Notes: generated by a model from the letters alone, not told the origin. Numbered from the stretch's first letter, positions 47,701 to 52,282 are shown. The stretch: 64,000 bases of DNA from Cheiracanthium punctorium (GCA_038373885.1 JAWZYV010011610.1:186001-250000), one strand, 5' to 3'. Made by a program: numbers and translations.

Positions 47701-49405
47701 ACTTTGTAAAAAACACACATAAGAAGTAAAAGGAAAAAGGATACGCGTTTCGTTCAAAAATTGTTTTGAACTTCTTCAGTCCAAGCTCTTCGACGTAAAG
47801 AACACAGGGAACAGAAAAGAGAAAAAAAACAAGCAGTTGCTTGTTTTTTTTCTCTTTTCTGTTCCCTGTGTTCTTTACGTCGAAGAGCTTGGACTGAAGA
47901 AGTTCAAAACCATTTTTGAACGAAACGCGTATCCTTTTTCCTTTTACTTCTTATGTGTGTTTTTTACAAAGTTTTTTAATTACTTTATCGTTTAACACCA
48001 GTATTTTGAGTGTTTTTTCAGCTATGAATAAAGTTTGAAGTGACTGTTGTCACGCCAGATCGACAAGTATGGGCGATGCTGATAAGTTTCTTTTATTTTT
48101 CCATGGGATGAATCAAAATTTAAATAATGTTATGTGTGATTTATAGACTCTACTAATAGGGAAATAAGCATAATATAAACTTAAAAGCAAGACACGTTTT
48201 AAAACTTTCAATATCGCAACACTCATGGTTGAGAAATACTGCTGGCCAAAATCGAGACATTGACTGATTTTGAACACAATGACTGATTTTGAAATCAATT
48301 TCGTAGTATAATTGTATTTTATTTCGAAGAATTTCCATATTTGGAAATATAGAATCTTTTTTTTTTTAAATTCTATGGTCAAGTACATTTATGACTGATT
48401 AATTATTTTGTGGAGGCCGGATTACGCCTCATTCTACCACCCATAAAGTGAAGTATATTAACTAAGTAAATTGTGTTAATTATATTAAAATTTATTTTTA
48501 GGGCTAATTAATTAGTTAATGGAATTACTAATGTTAATTAGATGTAAATAAAACTAAAACTCCCCTCGTGTTACACTTCAGAGGGGCTTATCCTATTCAT
48601 TCCTTCCCCTTGCGTGTTCTAATGGTCCAGGTTTTGTGTTATAATAAAATAAAACACAACGCTTACGAACTTTTCTGTATTGAGCAAATTTGAGAAACGC
48701 TAAGACAATTAATGCCCATTCTCTTTCACAGATGGTGCCACCAACGCTCGCTTTCGAAAGGAAAAATCAAGCTGTATTCCAGCTTGACTCCTGCAAGCTT
48801 GCTGCCAGCTTAAAATGGGTTGAACTGTCAAGCTTGTATTAATACGTCAAATTCAAAGAAATGTCAAGCTTGATTTAAGCTTAAGCTTATGTGCTGTCTA
48901 GGCCCCATGTGAATAGTTCAAAGAAAAATTCTACGTCAAGGATTTGAAAGTGTGGTCCTATCATACTACCCCCCCCCCATAATATACCATCTCAAGAATA
49001 AAGTTGGGTAGTTACATATTTCGCATGTATCTGTCAATCAAGGTTACGTTAATAGCATTTTTGGCCCGTTGAAGCCGAACTGCGAATTCGTCCCAATCAC
49101 AATTTAAAAAAAAGGAAGAAAGGTGGGGGTACAAAACTAATTACTTACATTAAAGGCAGTATCCGAATAGCTCCGCTTGCTGTAAGCTCTGGCCGGACGA
49201 TGGCCGGTCGTGGCCACAGAAAGGGGTGGGAAGCGCTTCGGAGTGTCCTGCTGTCCGTTTTCTAGACCCCCTCCCGGATCGCAGGGGGGCGGAGCAGTAC
49301 GTTGCTGCGATGCCGAAGTGCCATTCTCTTGCGTCGTCGAGGTGTTCTTCGCAACGATTGTGTCGAACATGTCTAGCAGAGTCGAGGTAATGTCCACCGA
49401 TGTAC
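7400..49405 (-). CDS. PLEKHG: PLEKHG1/2/3-like Rho guanine-nucleotide exchange factor, 14 exons traced, 5' end missing
   Basis: The gene encodes a Dbl-family exchange factor, expected to load GTP onto Rho-family GTPases at the membrane or cytoskeleton. I assembled it from exons 49405-49149, 47233-46907, 36394-36294, 34313-34197, 29407-29350, 28509-28417, 27405-27244, 25230-25075, 24642-24547, 23875-23746, 23643-23510, 18912-18889, 18519-18427 and 9751-7400. All sites are GT-AG. The sum is 4,100 nt, i.e. a 2-nt partial codon plus 1,366 codons including stop, with phases matching at every junction. From the first whole codon, DH spans about residues 172-352 ([51 protein letters not shown]). PH spans about 380-477 ([31 protein letters not shown]). 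The order and wording match PLEKHG1/2/3. Residues 92-106 are Ser-rich and 124-135 are acidic. After PH comes a basic segment ([20 protein letters not shown]), then about 780 disordered Ser-rich residues. The first exon is unknown. Which paralogue it is cannot be decided from sequence memory. Confidence 0.93.
9752..11540 (-). other. intron, low-information part
   Basis: AT-rich intron sequence with a G10 tract near 10804. No element ends or exons recognised. Confidence 0.5.
11542..12070 (-). pseudogene. hAT transposase relic (ZBED5/DUF4371-like fragment)
   Basis: The minus-strand frame at 12064-11849 reads ...[13 protein letters not shown]..., preceded by [21 protein letters not shown]. This matches the 'YSLLIDESTD' block of ZBED5/FAM200-type hAT transposases; the D in IDES is the first catalytic acid in that family. 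Only this fragment is open. A plausible terminal end, CAGGGTTGCCAGA, lies at 11542, followed by 'TAGCCAAA' repeats typical of such elements. The other end is missing. It sits within an intron and is non-functional. Confidence 0.6.
12158..12900. mobile_element. TIR element, CAGGGTGTCC ends
   Basis: Left end CAGGGTGTCCAAATAA after TA; right end, reversed, GAGGGTGTCCCAAAAAGG next to TA. TIRs of about 10-12 bp. The interior is AT-rich with no recognisable transposase, so it is probably a non-autonomous element. Confidence 0.5.
12901..15862 (-). other. intron with fragments of short TIR elements
   Basis: 14180-14330 carries repeated 'TTTTCCCTGACTT' units and 'GGTTGCCACAAACC...', the look of a common non-autonomous hAT-like repeat. 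14836-15235 starts CAGGGTGCCCACCA and ends with a 'GTAGCCAAAAACTT' block shared with 23350-23412. No gene seen. Confidence 0.4.
16104..18170 (+). pseudogene. Tc1-like transposase, interrupted and mutated
   Basis: The N-terminal half starts at ATG 16104 ([10 protein letters not shown], helix-turn-helix with [11 protein letters not shown]). It loses frame before about 16540 and resumes near 17540. VVFSDESRF (first catalytic Asp) is in another frame from [12 protein letters not shown] (second Asp). The last part, 17820-18170, is intact to the stop. The position of the third catalytic acid reads [11 protein letters not shown], with Lys where Tc1 transposases have Glu. Frameshifts, an insertion and a lost catalytic residue make it inactive. 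The domain order is that of Tc1-like transposases common in spider genomes. Confidence 0.85.
17023..17101 (-). repeat. tRNA-derived SINE fragment
   Basis: Minus strand: GTGGCCGAACGCATAGCGCT resembles a polymerase-III A box region; GGTGCCTGGTTCAAAAT, 30-40 nt later, resembles a B box. It is not an intact tRNA: no acceptor stem was found. It lies in the insertion that splits the Tc1-like transposase. Confidence 0.45.
18427..18519 (-). CDS. PLEKHG: PLEKHG-like exon: tail
   Basis: 31 codons, phase 0/0: [20 protein letters not shown] then [11 protein letters not shown]. Polar, no domain. Acceptor attttag, donor gtatgt. Confidence 0.82.
18889..18912 (-). CDS. PLEKHG: 24-nt in-frame microexon
   Basis: Eight codons (GEQVDNKN) with acceptor ctttttag and a full-consensus donor gtaagt. 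Both edges are phase 0 and both neighbours are phase 0, so it can be skipped without changing frame. It sits in the disordered tail. Confidence 0.75.
18913..19556 (-). other. intron, nothing recognised
   Basis: Contains a TATC microsatellite near 19005-19027. No coding or element signal. Confidence 0.5.
19557..19945. repeat. tandem repeat, ~165-180-bp unit, 2+ copies
   Basis: Three anchors (CATTCGACTGAGCTCAAATT at about 19571, and CATTCGATTGAGCTCAAATT near 19755 and 19918) each follow a 'TTTAAACGG'-like block. The unit includes GGTATTGATTTTGGTG and GGACTTATAGTTTTTCTAC. The units are diverged and of unequal length. Confidence 0.7.
20327..21020 (+). mobile_element. pogo/Tigger-like element, 694 bp
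   Basis: Perfect terminal inverted repeats CAGTAGAAGACCCAAAATCC, differing only just after that, flanked by TA on both sides (20325-20326, 21021-21022). Inside is a decayed transposase tail. Size and TA target fit a deletion derivative of a pogo/Tigger-type element. It lies in the RhoGEF intron. Confidence 0.85.
20510..20700 (+). pseudogene. pogo/Tigger transposase C-terminal remnant
   Basis: Plus-strand reading gives [20 protein letters not shown] with in-frame stops, then [14 protein letters not shown]. This is the acidic region and final 'L..LE.Q' helix seen at the C terminus of Tigger/jerky-type proteins. Broken by stops. Confidence 0.5.
21173..21571. mobile_element. TIR element, CATACTTGCCAA ends
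   Basis: CATACTTGCCAACTTTTG on the left; CATACTTGCCAATTTGTATG reversed on the right. A related end (GGCAAGTATGAA) recurs near 22406. It is the same type as the 46176-46876 element. Non-coding. Confidence 0.6.
21628..22001. mobile_element. hAT-like MITE, CAGGGTGTCTAC ends
   Basis: Left TAGGGTGTCTACTGG, right reversed CAGGGTGTCTACCAGTCATG. Interior non-coding with a G8/A9 tract. No clean target duplication seen. Confidence 0.55.
22002..23320 (-). other. intron with repeat fragments
   Basis: 22190-22420 resembles the interior and end of the CATACTTGCCAA family. G12 tract near 22817. The 23047-23346 open frame reaches into a repeat and has no recognised product. Confidence 0.4.
23322..23470. 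repeat. GTAGCCAAAAAC repeat fragment
   Basis: GCCGCCTAGAGTAAGGTACA is followed by AGTAGCCAAAAACTTGAAAA. The block is shared with 15178-15235. It ends in GGTGGACACCCTGTG, a reversed CAGGGTGTCC-type end. Confidence 0.5.
23510..23643 (-). CDS. PLEKHG: PLEKHG-like exon: basic post-PH segment
   Basis: 2 nt + 44 codons, ending in phase 0. [20 protein letters not shown] then [20 protein letters not shown]: a basic, probably helical or unstructured region. The 'SAPE...RRKSE' pattern resembles post-PH sequence of the family. Acceptor ttccag, donor gtattt. Confidence 0.9.
23746..23875 (-). CDS. PLEKHG: PLEKHG-like exon: PH domain C-terminal helix
   Basis: 43 codons + 1 nt. [20 protein letters not shown] then [20 protein letters not shown]. 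The Trp-containing helix closes the PH fold; '[10 protein letters not shown]' matches PLEKHG1-3. Acceptor tttcag, donor gtttgc. Confidence 0.95.
24547..24642 (-). CDS. PLEKHG: PLEKHG-like exon: PH domain core
   Basis: 32 codons, phase 0/0. [19 protein letters not shown] then [13 protein letters not shown]. '[10 protein letters not shown]' is a PLEKHG hallmark. Acceptor ctcccag, donor gtaagt. Confidence 0.95.
25075..25230 (-). CDS. PLEKHG: PLEKHG-like exon: start of PH domain
   Basis: 52 codons, phase 0/0. [20 protein letters not shown] begins the PH domain; [20 protein letters not shown] forms its early strands. Acceptor ttacag, donor gtgtgt. Confidence 0.95.
25240..25724 (-). other. intron with TA-rich microsatellite
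   Basis: Pure TA-type repeats at about 25620-25660 and a possible pogo-type end AGTAGAACCTGATTATCC at 25385. Otherwise unremarkable. Confidence 0.45.
25725..26940 (+). pseudogene. piggyBac-type transposase relic
   Basis: Plus-strand frames give [20 protein letters not shown] then [17 protein letters not shown], and in another frame [20 protein letters not shown] then KVCY, stop, PGQNI. This is the 'RDRFK.I.RFLRFD...TDKFA' block of piggyBac/PGBD transposases. An acidic N-terminal stretch ([15 protein letters not shown]) lies near 25890. Frameshifts and stops are frequent. Weak inverted ends near 25727 and 26934 (ACTCTAAGCATTGCCAAAAA versus CACTAGAGTGTCAAAAAAAT reversed) suggest the element limits. 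Lies in an intron. Confidence 0.75.
26941..27243 (-). other. intron, nothing recognised
   Basis: AT-rich, A12 tract near 27178. No feature supported. Confidence 0.5.
27244..27405 (-). CDS. PLEKHG: PLEKHG-like exon: end of DH domain
   Basis: 54 codons, phase 0/0. It starts [20 protein letters not shown] and ends with [22 protein letters not shown], the last DH helix and the DH-PH linker, near-identical in wording to PLEKHG1-3. Acceptor tttaag, donor gtaagt. Confidence 0.95.
27406..28129 (-). other. intron, A-rich
   Basis: A long A-rich stretch at 27756-27800 and nothing coding. Confidence 0.5.
28130..28316. mobile_element. hAT MITE, CAGTGTTACCAGA ends
   Basis: 187 bp with TIR CAGTGTTACCAGA / reversed CAGTGTTACCAGAT. 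Ends fit the hAT consensus YARNG. Flanks GTTTCAGT (28122-28129) and TGTTCAGT (28317-28324) look like an 8-bp target duplication with two mismatches. Lies in the intron just before the DH conserved-region-3 exon (minus-strand order after it). Confidence 0.75.
28417..28509 (-). CDS. PLEKHG: PLEKHG-like exon: DH conserved region 3
   Basis: 31 codons, phase 0/0. It contains [20 protein letters not shown], the most conserved helix of DH domains and part of the GTPase-binding face. Acceptor attttag, donor gtattt. Confidence 0.96.
28992..29045 (-). CDS. candidate 54-nt in-frame cassette exon inside the DH domain
   Basis: The stretch is bounded by a good acceptor (gtatttccag, pyrimidine-rich upstream) and a near-consensus donor (cag|gtaaga). 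It is exactly 18 codons, open in the needed phase: [18 protein letters not shown]. It lies between two exons that also splice together in phase 0, so inclusion would add 18 residues to DH just before the conserved [13 protein letters not shown] helix. The residues do not resemble family sequence. It could be an alternative exon or a chance pseudo-exon. Confidence 0.35.
29350..29407 (-). CDS. PLEKHG: PLEKHG-like exon: DH domain
   Basis: 1 nt + 19 codons: [19 protein letters not shown]. It ends in phase 0. Direct splicing to 28509 gives IFR-ERQ, as in related DH domains. Acceptor ttttttag, donor gtaaac. Confidence 0.9.
30231..30459. mobile_element. hAT MITE A, CAAGGTTTCT ends
   Basis: 229 bp. 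Left CAAGGTTTCTAAAATTT, right reversed CAGAATTTCTCAAACTG. Flanked by ATCTAAAC (30223-30230) and GTCTAAAC (30460-30467), an 8-bp target duplication with one mismatch. Confidence 0.7.
30468..30683. mobile_element. hAT MITE B, TAAGGTTACCA ends
   Basis: 216 bp. Left TAAGGTTACCACA, right reversed TAAGGTGACCATACATCC. Flanked by perfect GTCTAAAC copies (30460-30467, 30684-30691). The left copy is also MITE A's right target duplication. Confidence 0.85.
32869..34196 (-). other. intron; GC-normal patch at 33720-33975
   Basis: 33720-33975 has open frames on the plus strand (no homology recognised). On the minus strand it runs into CAATAAACC at about 33680, so it may be the tail of an unidentified retroelement on the minus strand. 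The remainder is AT-rich. Confidence 0.35.
34197..34313 (-). CDS. PLEKHG: PLEKHG-like exon: DH domain
   Basis: 1 nt + 38 codons + 2 nt. It encodes [20 protein letters not shown] followed by [18 protein letters not shown], a typical DH middle block (family 'YCTNYP'). Acceptor ttccag, donor gtagga. The split codon to the next exon gives Arg. Confidence 0.93.
34585..35790. mobile_element. pogo-like element remnant, carrying a nested MITE
   Basis: Left TCAAATCTCGATTATACGGA, right reversed GCTCTGTTATCCGGCGCTCA: both are the 'CTCGATTATCCGGA' type of pogo/Tigger end, imperfect. A37 tract at 34648-34685. The 287-bp MITE at 34931-35217 sits inside. Confidence 0.45.
34931..35217. mobile_element. 287-bp MITE, copy 1 (PIF/Harbinger-like)
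   Basis: TIRs of about 30 bp: GCCTTTGCAGATACCCAGAG and its reverse at the right end. Same length and interior as 57939-58225. Flanks TAA and TTA suggest the 3-bp TWA target of PIF/Harbinger elements. Non-coding. Confidence 0.75.
35791..36293 (-). other. intron, nothing recognised
   Basis: AT-rich, no feature supported. Confidence 0.5.
36294..36394 (-). CDS. PLEKHG: PLEKHG-like exon: DH domain
   Basis: 33 codons plus 2 nt, joining phase 0 from NEIIE. The product runs [10 protein letters not shown] to VEDIYKFN, matching the DH segment 'GNIEDIYEFN' of the family. Acceptor ttcag, donor gtattt. The split codon with the next exon gives Ser (NS-TFVNEL). Confidence 0.92.
36395..38780 (-). other. 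intron with minor repeats
   Basis: 36540-36745 is GC-normal and contains repeated 'TTTGGCGA' and 'GATCGCCAAA' motifs ending GTTGTCCACTGGG, probably a non-autonomous repeat without a defined partner end. G10 tract at 37201; TA run at 38107-38120. Confidence 0.4.
38781..39100. mobile_element. pogo-like MITE fragment
   Basis: TA then CAGTATAGTCCCGCTATTCT, with CGGAATAACGAAAATTTC near 39070 as a plausible degenerate partner end. A22 tract follows. Limits approximate. Confidence 0.4.
39101..40399 (-). other. intron, low complexity
   Basis: Purine-rich A/G tract at 40020-40085 and a G10 run at 39672. No feature supported. Confidence 0.5.
40404..41102. mobile_element. TTAA-flanked (piggyBac-type) MITE, ~700 bp
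   Basis: TTAA at 40400-40403 and 41103-41106. Ends CCCTTTCGCGACGGG and reversed CCTTTTCGCGCCGAC. TTAA duplication and CCC-start fit piggyBac-type elements. Non-coding. Confidence 0.75.
41143..41280. mobile_element. hAT MITE, GCGTAGCCAGG family, copy 1
   Basis: Starts CAGGCGCGTAGCCAGG and ends CCCCCCTG, having lost the matching right inverted repeat. Perfect 8-bp target duplication AACTAACT (41135-41142, 41281-41288). Interior is poly(G) and GGATATATCCCGATATCC. Confidence 0.85.
42058..42471. mobile_element. TTAA-flanked MITE with a nested hAT MITE
   Basis: TTAA at 42054-42057 and 42472-42475. Ends CCCATTAAGTAC and reversed CCCATTAAGGAC. Removing the nested element and one target copy leaves 230 bp. 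Interior has 'GTATGGTAACA' and 'GTATGATCACC' motifs. piggyBac-type by its target site. Confidence 0.8.
42178..42353. mobile_element. hAT MITE, TAGGGATGGACG family, copy 1 (nested)
   Basis: 176 bp. Ends TAGGGATGGACGCGAGACGA and the matching reverse. Perfect 8-bp duplication CATCTGAC (42170-42177, 42354-42361). Ends fit YARNG. Interior repeats 'TCTCGTCTCGCAAAA' several times. Confidence 0.9.
42583..42803. repeat. GC-rich repeat with AT palindromic core
   Basis: GGGGGCCC blocks at each side of an AT-rich inverted repeat (TTCATTAAGTTTAAAAATTT facing its reverse at 42711-42733). Probably a non-autonomous element; ends not defined. Confidence 0.4.
42845..44202. mobile_element. fold-back type element with internal 79-bp minisatellite
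   Basis: 1,358 bp. Ends TGTTACAGTGAAAACCCGAA on the left and the exact reverse on the right, flanked by TATA on both sides. The inverted arms run about 260-290 bp (42845-43135 versus 43945-44202) and contain their own ~49-bp subrepeats (CCCGAATTAACTAG, GCGTTCTGACTGA). Between them lies a tandem array at about 43020-43860. No transposase. Open frames here are a by-product of the repeat. Confidence 0.85.
43020..43860. repeat. minisatellite, ~79-bp unit, about 11 copies
   Basis: The unit contains AGCGTTAGCATATTTTC, GGGGGCCCCTACAGCG, GGCCGGACCCACTGATG and GGGTCTCGCAAAGGGCC. The 'ATATTTT' anchors occur near 43045, 43123, 43204, 43282, 43360, 43439, 43518, 43597, 43676, 43755 and 43832: spacing 77-81. 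The first units overlap the element's left arm. Confidence 0.85.
44203..45945 (-). other. intron, low-complexity and repeat fragments
   Basis: A33 tract at 44709-44742 and G-rich patches at 45150 and 45258-45290. A GC-normal patch at 44760-45065 has a 62-codon plus-strand open frame with no recognised product. Confidence 0.4.
45950..46115. repeat. degenerate copy of the TTAA fold-back family
   Basis: TAGTTCAATCGAACGATAGC continuing AACGACTGCACTTTTTCAG aligns with 49905-49945 (TAGTTAAAGTCGAGCGATGG continuing CAACGGCTGCCC). Strongly diverged. Confidence 0.45.
46176..46876. mobile_element. TIR element, CATACCTGCCAAC ends, beside the DH exon
   Basis: 701 bp. CATACCTGCCAACCTCC on the left, CATACCTGCCAACTCTTC reversed on the right. 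Flanks share GGAAAG (46170-46175, 46877-46882). Interior AT-rich with 'AACAGAAGA' repeats, non-coding. Its edge is 30 bp from the exon ending at 46907. Confidence 0.75.
46907..47233 (-). CDS. PLEKHG: PLEKHG-like exon: Ser/Asp-rich linker and start of DH domain
   Basis: The exon has 109 codons in phase 0/0. It opens with [10 protein letters not shown] and a serine run, then an acidic stretch ([12 protein letters not shown]), and ends with the first conserved DH block ([19 protein letters not shown], then NEIIE). The acceptor follows a C-rich tract; the donor is gtgagc. The block [13 protein letters not shown] is diagnostic of PLEKHG-type DH domains. The exon is GC-rich, unlike the downstream exons. 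A 701-bp transposon ends only 30 bp beyond its 3' edge. Confidence 0.93.
47604..47668 (-). repeat. tRNA-derived SINE fragment
   Basis: Minus strand: GGTTAGCACGCGGGCATCCC (A-box-like) followed by CCCGGGATCGAACTCAG (B-box-like). The spacing fits a tRNA head but the stems are broken. Lies in the intron next to the palindromic element. Confidence 0.45.
47739..47785 (-). ncRNA. hammerhead-ribozyme-like motif, copy 1 left arm
   Basis: Mirror copy of the 47888-47934 motif on the minus strand, so it is in the sense of the RhoGEF pre-mRNA. Stem II loop reads CAAT instead of CCAT; all core letters are the same. Confidence 0.35.
47888..47934 (+). ncRNA. hammerhead-ribozyme-like motif, copy 1 right arm
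   Basis: Order of parts: GGA, core CTGAAGA, extra A, stem II GTTCAAAA with loop CCAT and TTTTGAAC, core GAAA, self-complementary CGCG (ACGCGT), TA, then TCC pairing with GGA. This follows the hammerhead layout with a minimal stem III that would need a dimer. The extra A after CTGAAGA deviates from the consensus. Activity is unproven. Confidence 0.35.
48028..49148 (-). other. intron; AGCTT-rich patch
   Basis: 48770-48900 repeats 'CAAGCTT', and so does 47420-47475. CAGATAGCACA at 47411 and reversed CTAGACAGCACATAAGC at 48900 may be ends of a larger ~1.5-kb element enclosing the SINE and the palindrome. Weak. Confidence 0.35.
49149..49405 (-). CDS. PLEKHG: PLEKHG-like exon: N-terminal disordered region
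   Basis: This is the most upstream exon found. The acceptor is a pyrimidine-rich tract ending ctcag before 49405; the donor is gtaagt after 49149. It gives 2 nt plus 85 codons, starting [17 protein letters not shown] and ending RSYSDTAFN. The exon is clearly GC-richer than its surroundings. An in-frame ATG lies at 49466-49464 with no stop between, so an unspliced start there is possible, but the context is weak and the acceptor is good. No domain is recognised. Confidence 0.75.
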
Positions 49406-49525
49406 CTGAGAAGGTGGGGGAAAAATCATGATGAAATAACTGGCGGCAACCTTCACCAAAACACACATTCAGGGGTCGCTTATGAAAGTTGTGTGTCCCA
49501 CGAAACTCATAAAATCAACTATTAA

Positions 49526-49971
49526 CCCTTTAACGCGCAGTGTTCCTGCTCTGGGAACACCAAATTATGATGTTTTGACTGTTTGTTGCCAGTCACGAAG
49601 AATAGATTTGTTTCTATACAAATAGTTGCTGGTGACATAGCTCCACGAGAATCCTTTACCTTTTTAGCACGTCATTTCGCGTCAAAAAATTGATTGTCAG
49701 GATTATTTTTAAACAGCACTGACATCTGCTGAAAAATGGAAGAATGCGAGAACAGCTAGATAGATTGCCCAATGCTGAAAAAAGGGCAGCCGTTGCCATC
49801 GCTCGACTTAACTACGATTATTACACAGCCAGCTGTTGTCAAAAAAGGGTCTCTAGATCTGTGGCATGCGATGAACGTTTCGATCTTCCGCCATCTCGCT
49901 GGTAGTTAAAGTCGAGCGATGGCAACGGCTGCCCTTTTTTCAGCATTGGGAAAGGGTTGCGCCTCAAAGGG
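49526..49971. mobile_element. TTAA-flanked fold-back MITE, copy 1
   Basis: TTAA at 49522-49525 and 49972-49975. Ends CCCTTTAACGCGC and reversed CCCTTTGAGGCGC. Inside, 49768-49950 is an inverted repeat whose ~48-bp arms begin CCCAATGCTGAAAAAAGGGC. Non-coding. Confidence 0.75.
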
Positions 49972-50355
49972 TTAAGGGTTCCTTTGGAAAACTGCCTGCG
50001 TACTTTTACAAAACCATTAGAAAAGTAATGAATGTAGTCGATCTTTCTAAAGCGTTTCCAGTTTTCTAACGCGTTGATAGTTTTCAGGTATGGCTAAAAG
50101 GGGATTCTATGGATCTGATGATATGAAAGGGAACGAGGTCCTTTAAAGAAGGGGGGGGGGGGGTAAAATACGCATCACAGAGAGTCAACGAGATCGCTAA
50201 AACATTACTATAGATCTCGAAAGTACATTTATGATGTCCAACTTTAGCAACGAGACGGTACGATTATTAAGCATTCTATTCATTTTCGACCTTATCCTTT
50301 AAAGAGAGTTATAAGTTTTTTTTCTCAGAGTCAAAATTGGTCTTATACACCAGAC

Positions 50356-50428
50356 CAGGCGCGTAGCCAGGAAAATTTTTCGCGGGGGGGGGATATATCC
50401 CGATATCCCCCCCCTGGCTACGCCCCTG
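50356..50428. mobile_element. hAT MITE, GCGTAGCCAGG family, copy 2
   Basis: 73 bp, CAGGCGCGTAGCCAGG to reversed CAGGGGCGTAGCCAGG. Perfect 8-bp duplication CACCAGAC (50348-50355, 50429-50436). Confidence 0.9.
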
Positions 50429-50436
50429 CACCAGAC

Positions 50437-52278
50437 AGTAATCTATACGTATCGAGTAACGTCAGAAAGATATCAAGACGTTGCGCCAGTTTTATTACGA
50501 TTCCCCCCCTTTACTCACTTCCTTTTGCATTTTTTGAAAAATCTTTATAAAGAAGTTTGAAAGCTTCTTAGAACAGCACTTATAAAAAATAAAATAAAAT
50601 GTTTACAAACATAACAGAAAAAAAAAAAAAAATCTGGTTTTATTAAGGCAATCACAATCAGCAAACAGTGAAGATTTGGGGTGTGAAAAGCATTTTTTTA
50701 AACCAAAATTAACTGACTAACAATAGCAGTTAATTTAAGTGGTATGAATTGCCCCCCCCCCCAAAAAAAAAAAAAACATTTATTGTATCAAAAGTGCAGC
50801 TACGCGCCACCAAGTAAAGTACCTTTAAAACTAATGGTTTTCACTATTTTAGCTAACATACCCGCAACAAACAGACTTAATAGAATTGGATTTCACTAAT
50901 AAAGTTACACTGTCTTTTAGGAGTGCAGATAAATAAAAAGTACACAGAGTTTACTCGCGTAATAGTCGCACCCGCTTTTAGAAGCAGAAAAAATAGTCTA
51001 AATTTTTCCCCGCATAAAAGTCGCAGTCGGATATTTGACTTTAAATTATGTCTATAAAAATATAAAAAGAAAAATGTTTCTTTTTTTTTGTACAATTGAA
51101 GAAAATATTATTTAATATACGGTAGATAAACTGGAAACATTTGTTAAGTTAGTTATTTTATTATAATACCAGTAATGTTTTGCATTAGAGTGTAAAATAT
51201 TGTGTGTAGTAGATTTCCCCCGCATAGTAGTCGCACCTAGACTTTCACCATGAAAAAATGGCAAAACAAAGTGCGACTATTACGCGAGTAAACACGGTAT
51301 GTATACAAATATTTCAGTGTTGACAAATTACTTTTAAATGTACCCATTTTCCTAATAGCCGATTTAAAAAATGGTACTGTTTTACTAGAATTTTACCCAA
51401 GACATTTGAGTTCGAGTAAATGTTTGAAAATCCAATAAGACTGCAAAGCTTCACAAAATATAAAATGATTAAAACTTTATAAAATAACAGACATACGGTT
51501 TTCTACAATTATTTAAATCCCGTGATGTTACATCCATTTATAAAAACCATTTGGACTACCTAGAGATAGAGATAAAACATCCAACATCATAAGCAGTAAA
51601 ACCACAACTTATAATTGCCGAAGTGGACGCCCAAACAATCGGGTAAGTTATCTTGTTCTTGAATGCAATTTACCCATATCGATTTAATTATGGTGTAGAC
51701 TTGGAAAAATTATCGGACACACTCTTCGAAATGTTAATTTTCAGCAAAAACGTATAGATAATCAGGCGGGAATTTTCCCCAATCCACAAGTGAAGATGGG
51801 TTCGCTGCGGTAATTCTGGAGAACTGTTCCACCTGCAACTGTGGCCATGCCCTGCAATTGGGCAGTAAATCGATCTACCCAAGTAATAAATACGTGAGCG
51901 AGATCACGAGCACGGAAGTTTTCACGATCAACCAAACTCATTTGACACACGCAGCCAAGTCGATCATTAGGCGGTTTCTTCAATTATTGGTTCTGAACGG
52001 AACAGAACTCAGCGAGATTCTCTTTTTCTTCTTTCTGGTGCCTTCCGAGTTTTTCCTCTAACACAGCAGTTAAGTTTACTGGCAACGGATGGTCAAAGTC
52101 AAAATGACATAGAAGGTCCCCTCCCCCTCCCCCTAATGGCACAGATTAAACGACAACTATAGCAGAAAAATGGTTTTTAAAAACGGGAAAAAAAAATAAT
52201 CAAAGCAATCTGCTATAGCAGATAGTATATGAATCTAACGAACTCCTGACCTTCCAATAACTATCCACAAGAGGGCGC
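50437..52278. other. no recognised gene; one unexplained open frame
   Basis: C/A homopolymers near 50751-50775. 50950-51300 carries 'GCACCCGCTTTTA...' and 'CGCGTAATAGTCGCAC' in opposite orientation at its two ends, probably a TIR repeat. 51762-51983 minus is an open frame with coding-like composition (RENFRARDLAHVFITWVDRF) and no family I recognise. Confidence 0.4.
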
Positions 52279-52282
52279 TTAA

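Larger units (their letters stand above)
47685..48018. mobile_element. palindromic element, copy 1, Penelope-like features
   Basis: 47687-47986 is a 300-bp inverted repeat: two ~149-bp arms, one mismatch found by eye, and a 2-bp centre (CAAGCA|GT|TGCTTG at about 47836). A 32-bp tail (about 47987-48018, GTTTAACACCAGTATTTTGA onward) is on the right side only. Flanked by CAGCTATGA (47676-47684 and 48019-48027). Each arm carries a hammerhead-like motif. No ORF. Relation to Penelope-type elements is inference from that motif and the inverted-arm form. Confidence 0.7.

Noticed and set aside
49210..49431. Plus-strand open frame opposite the upstream exon
   Set aside because: Shadow of the exon 49149-49405; the minus-strand frame has proper splice sites and joins in phase.
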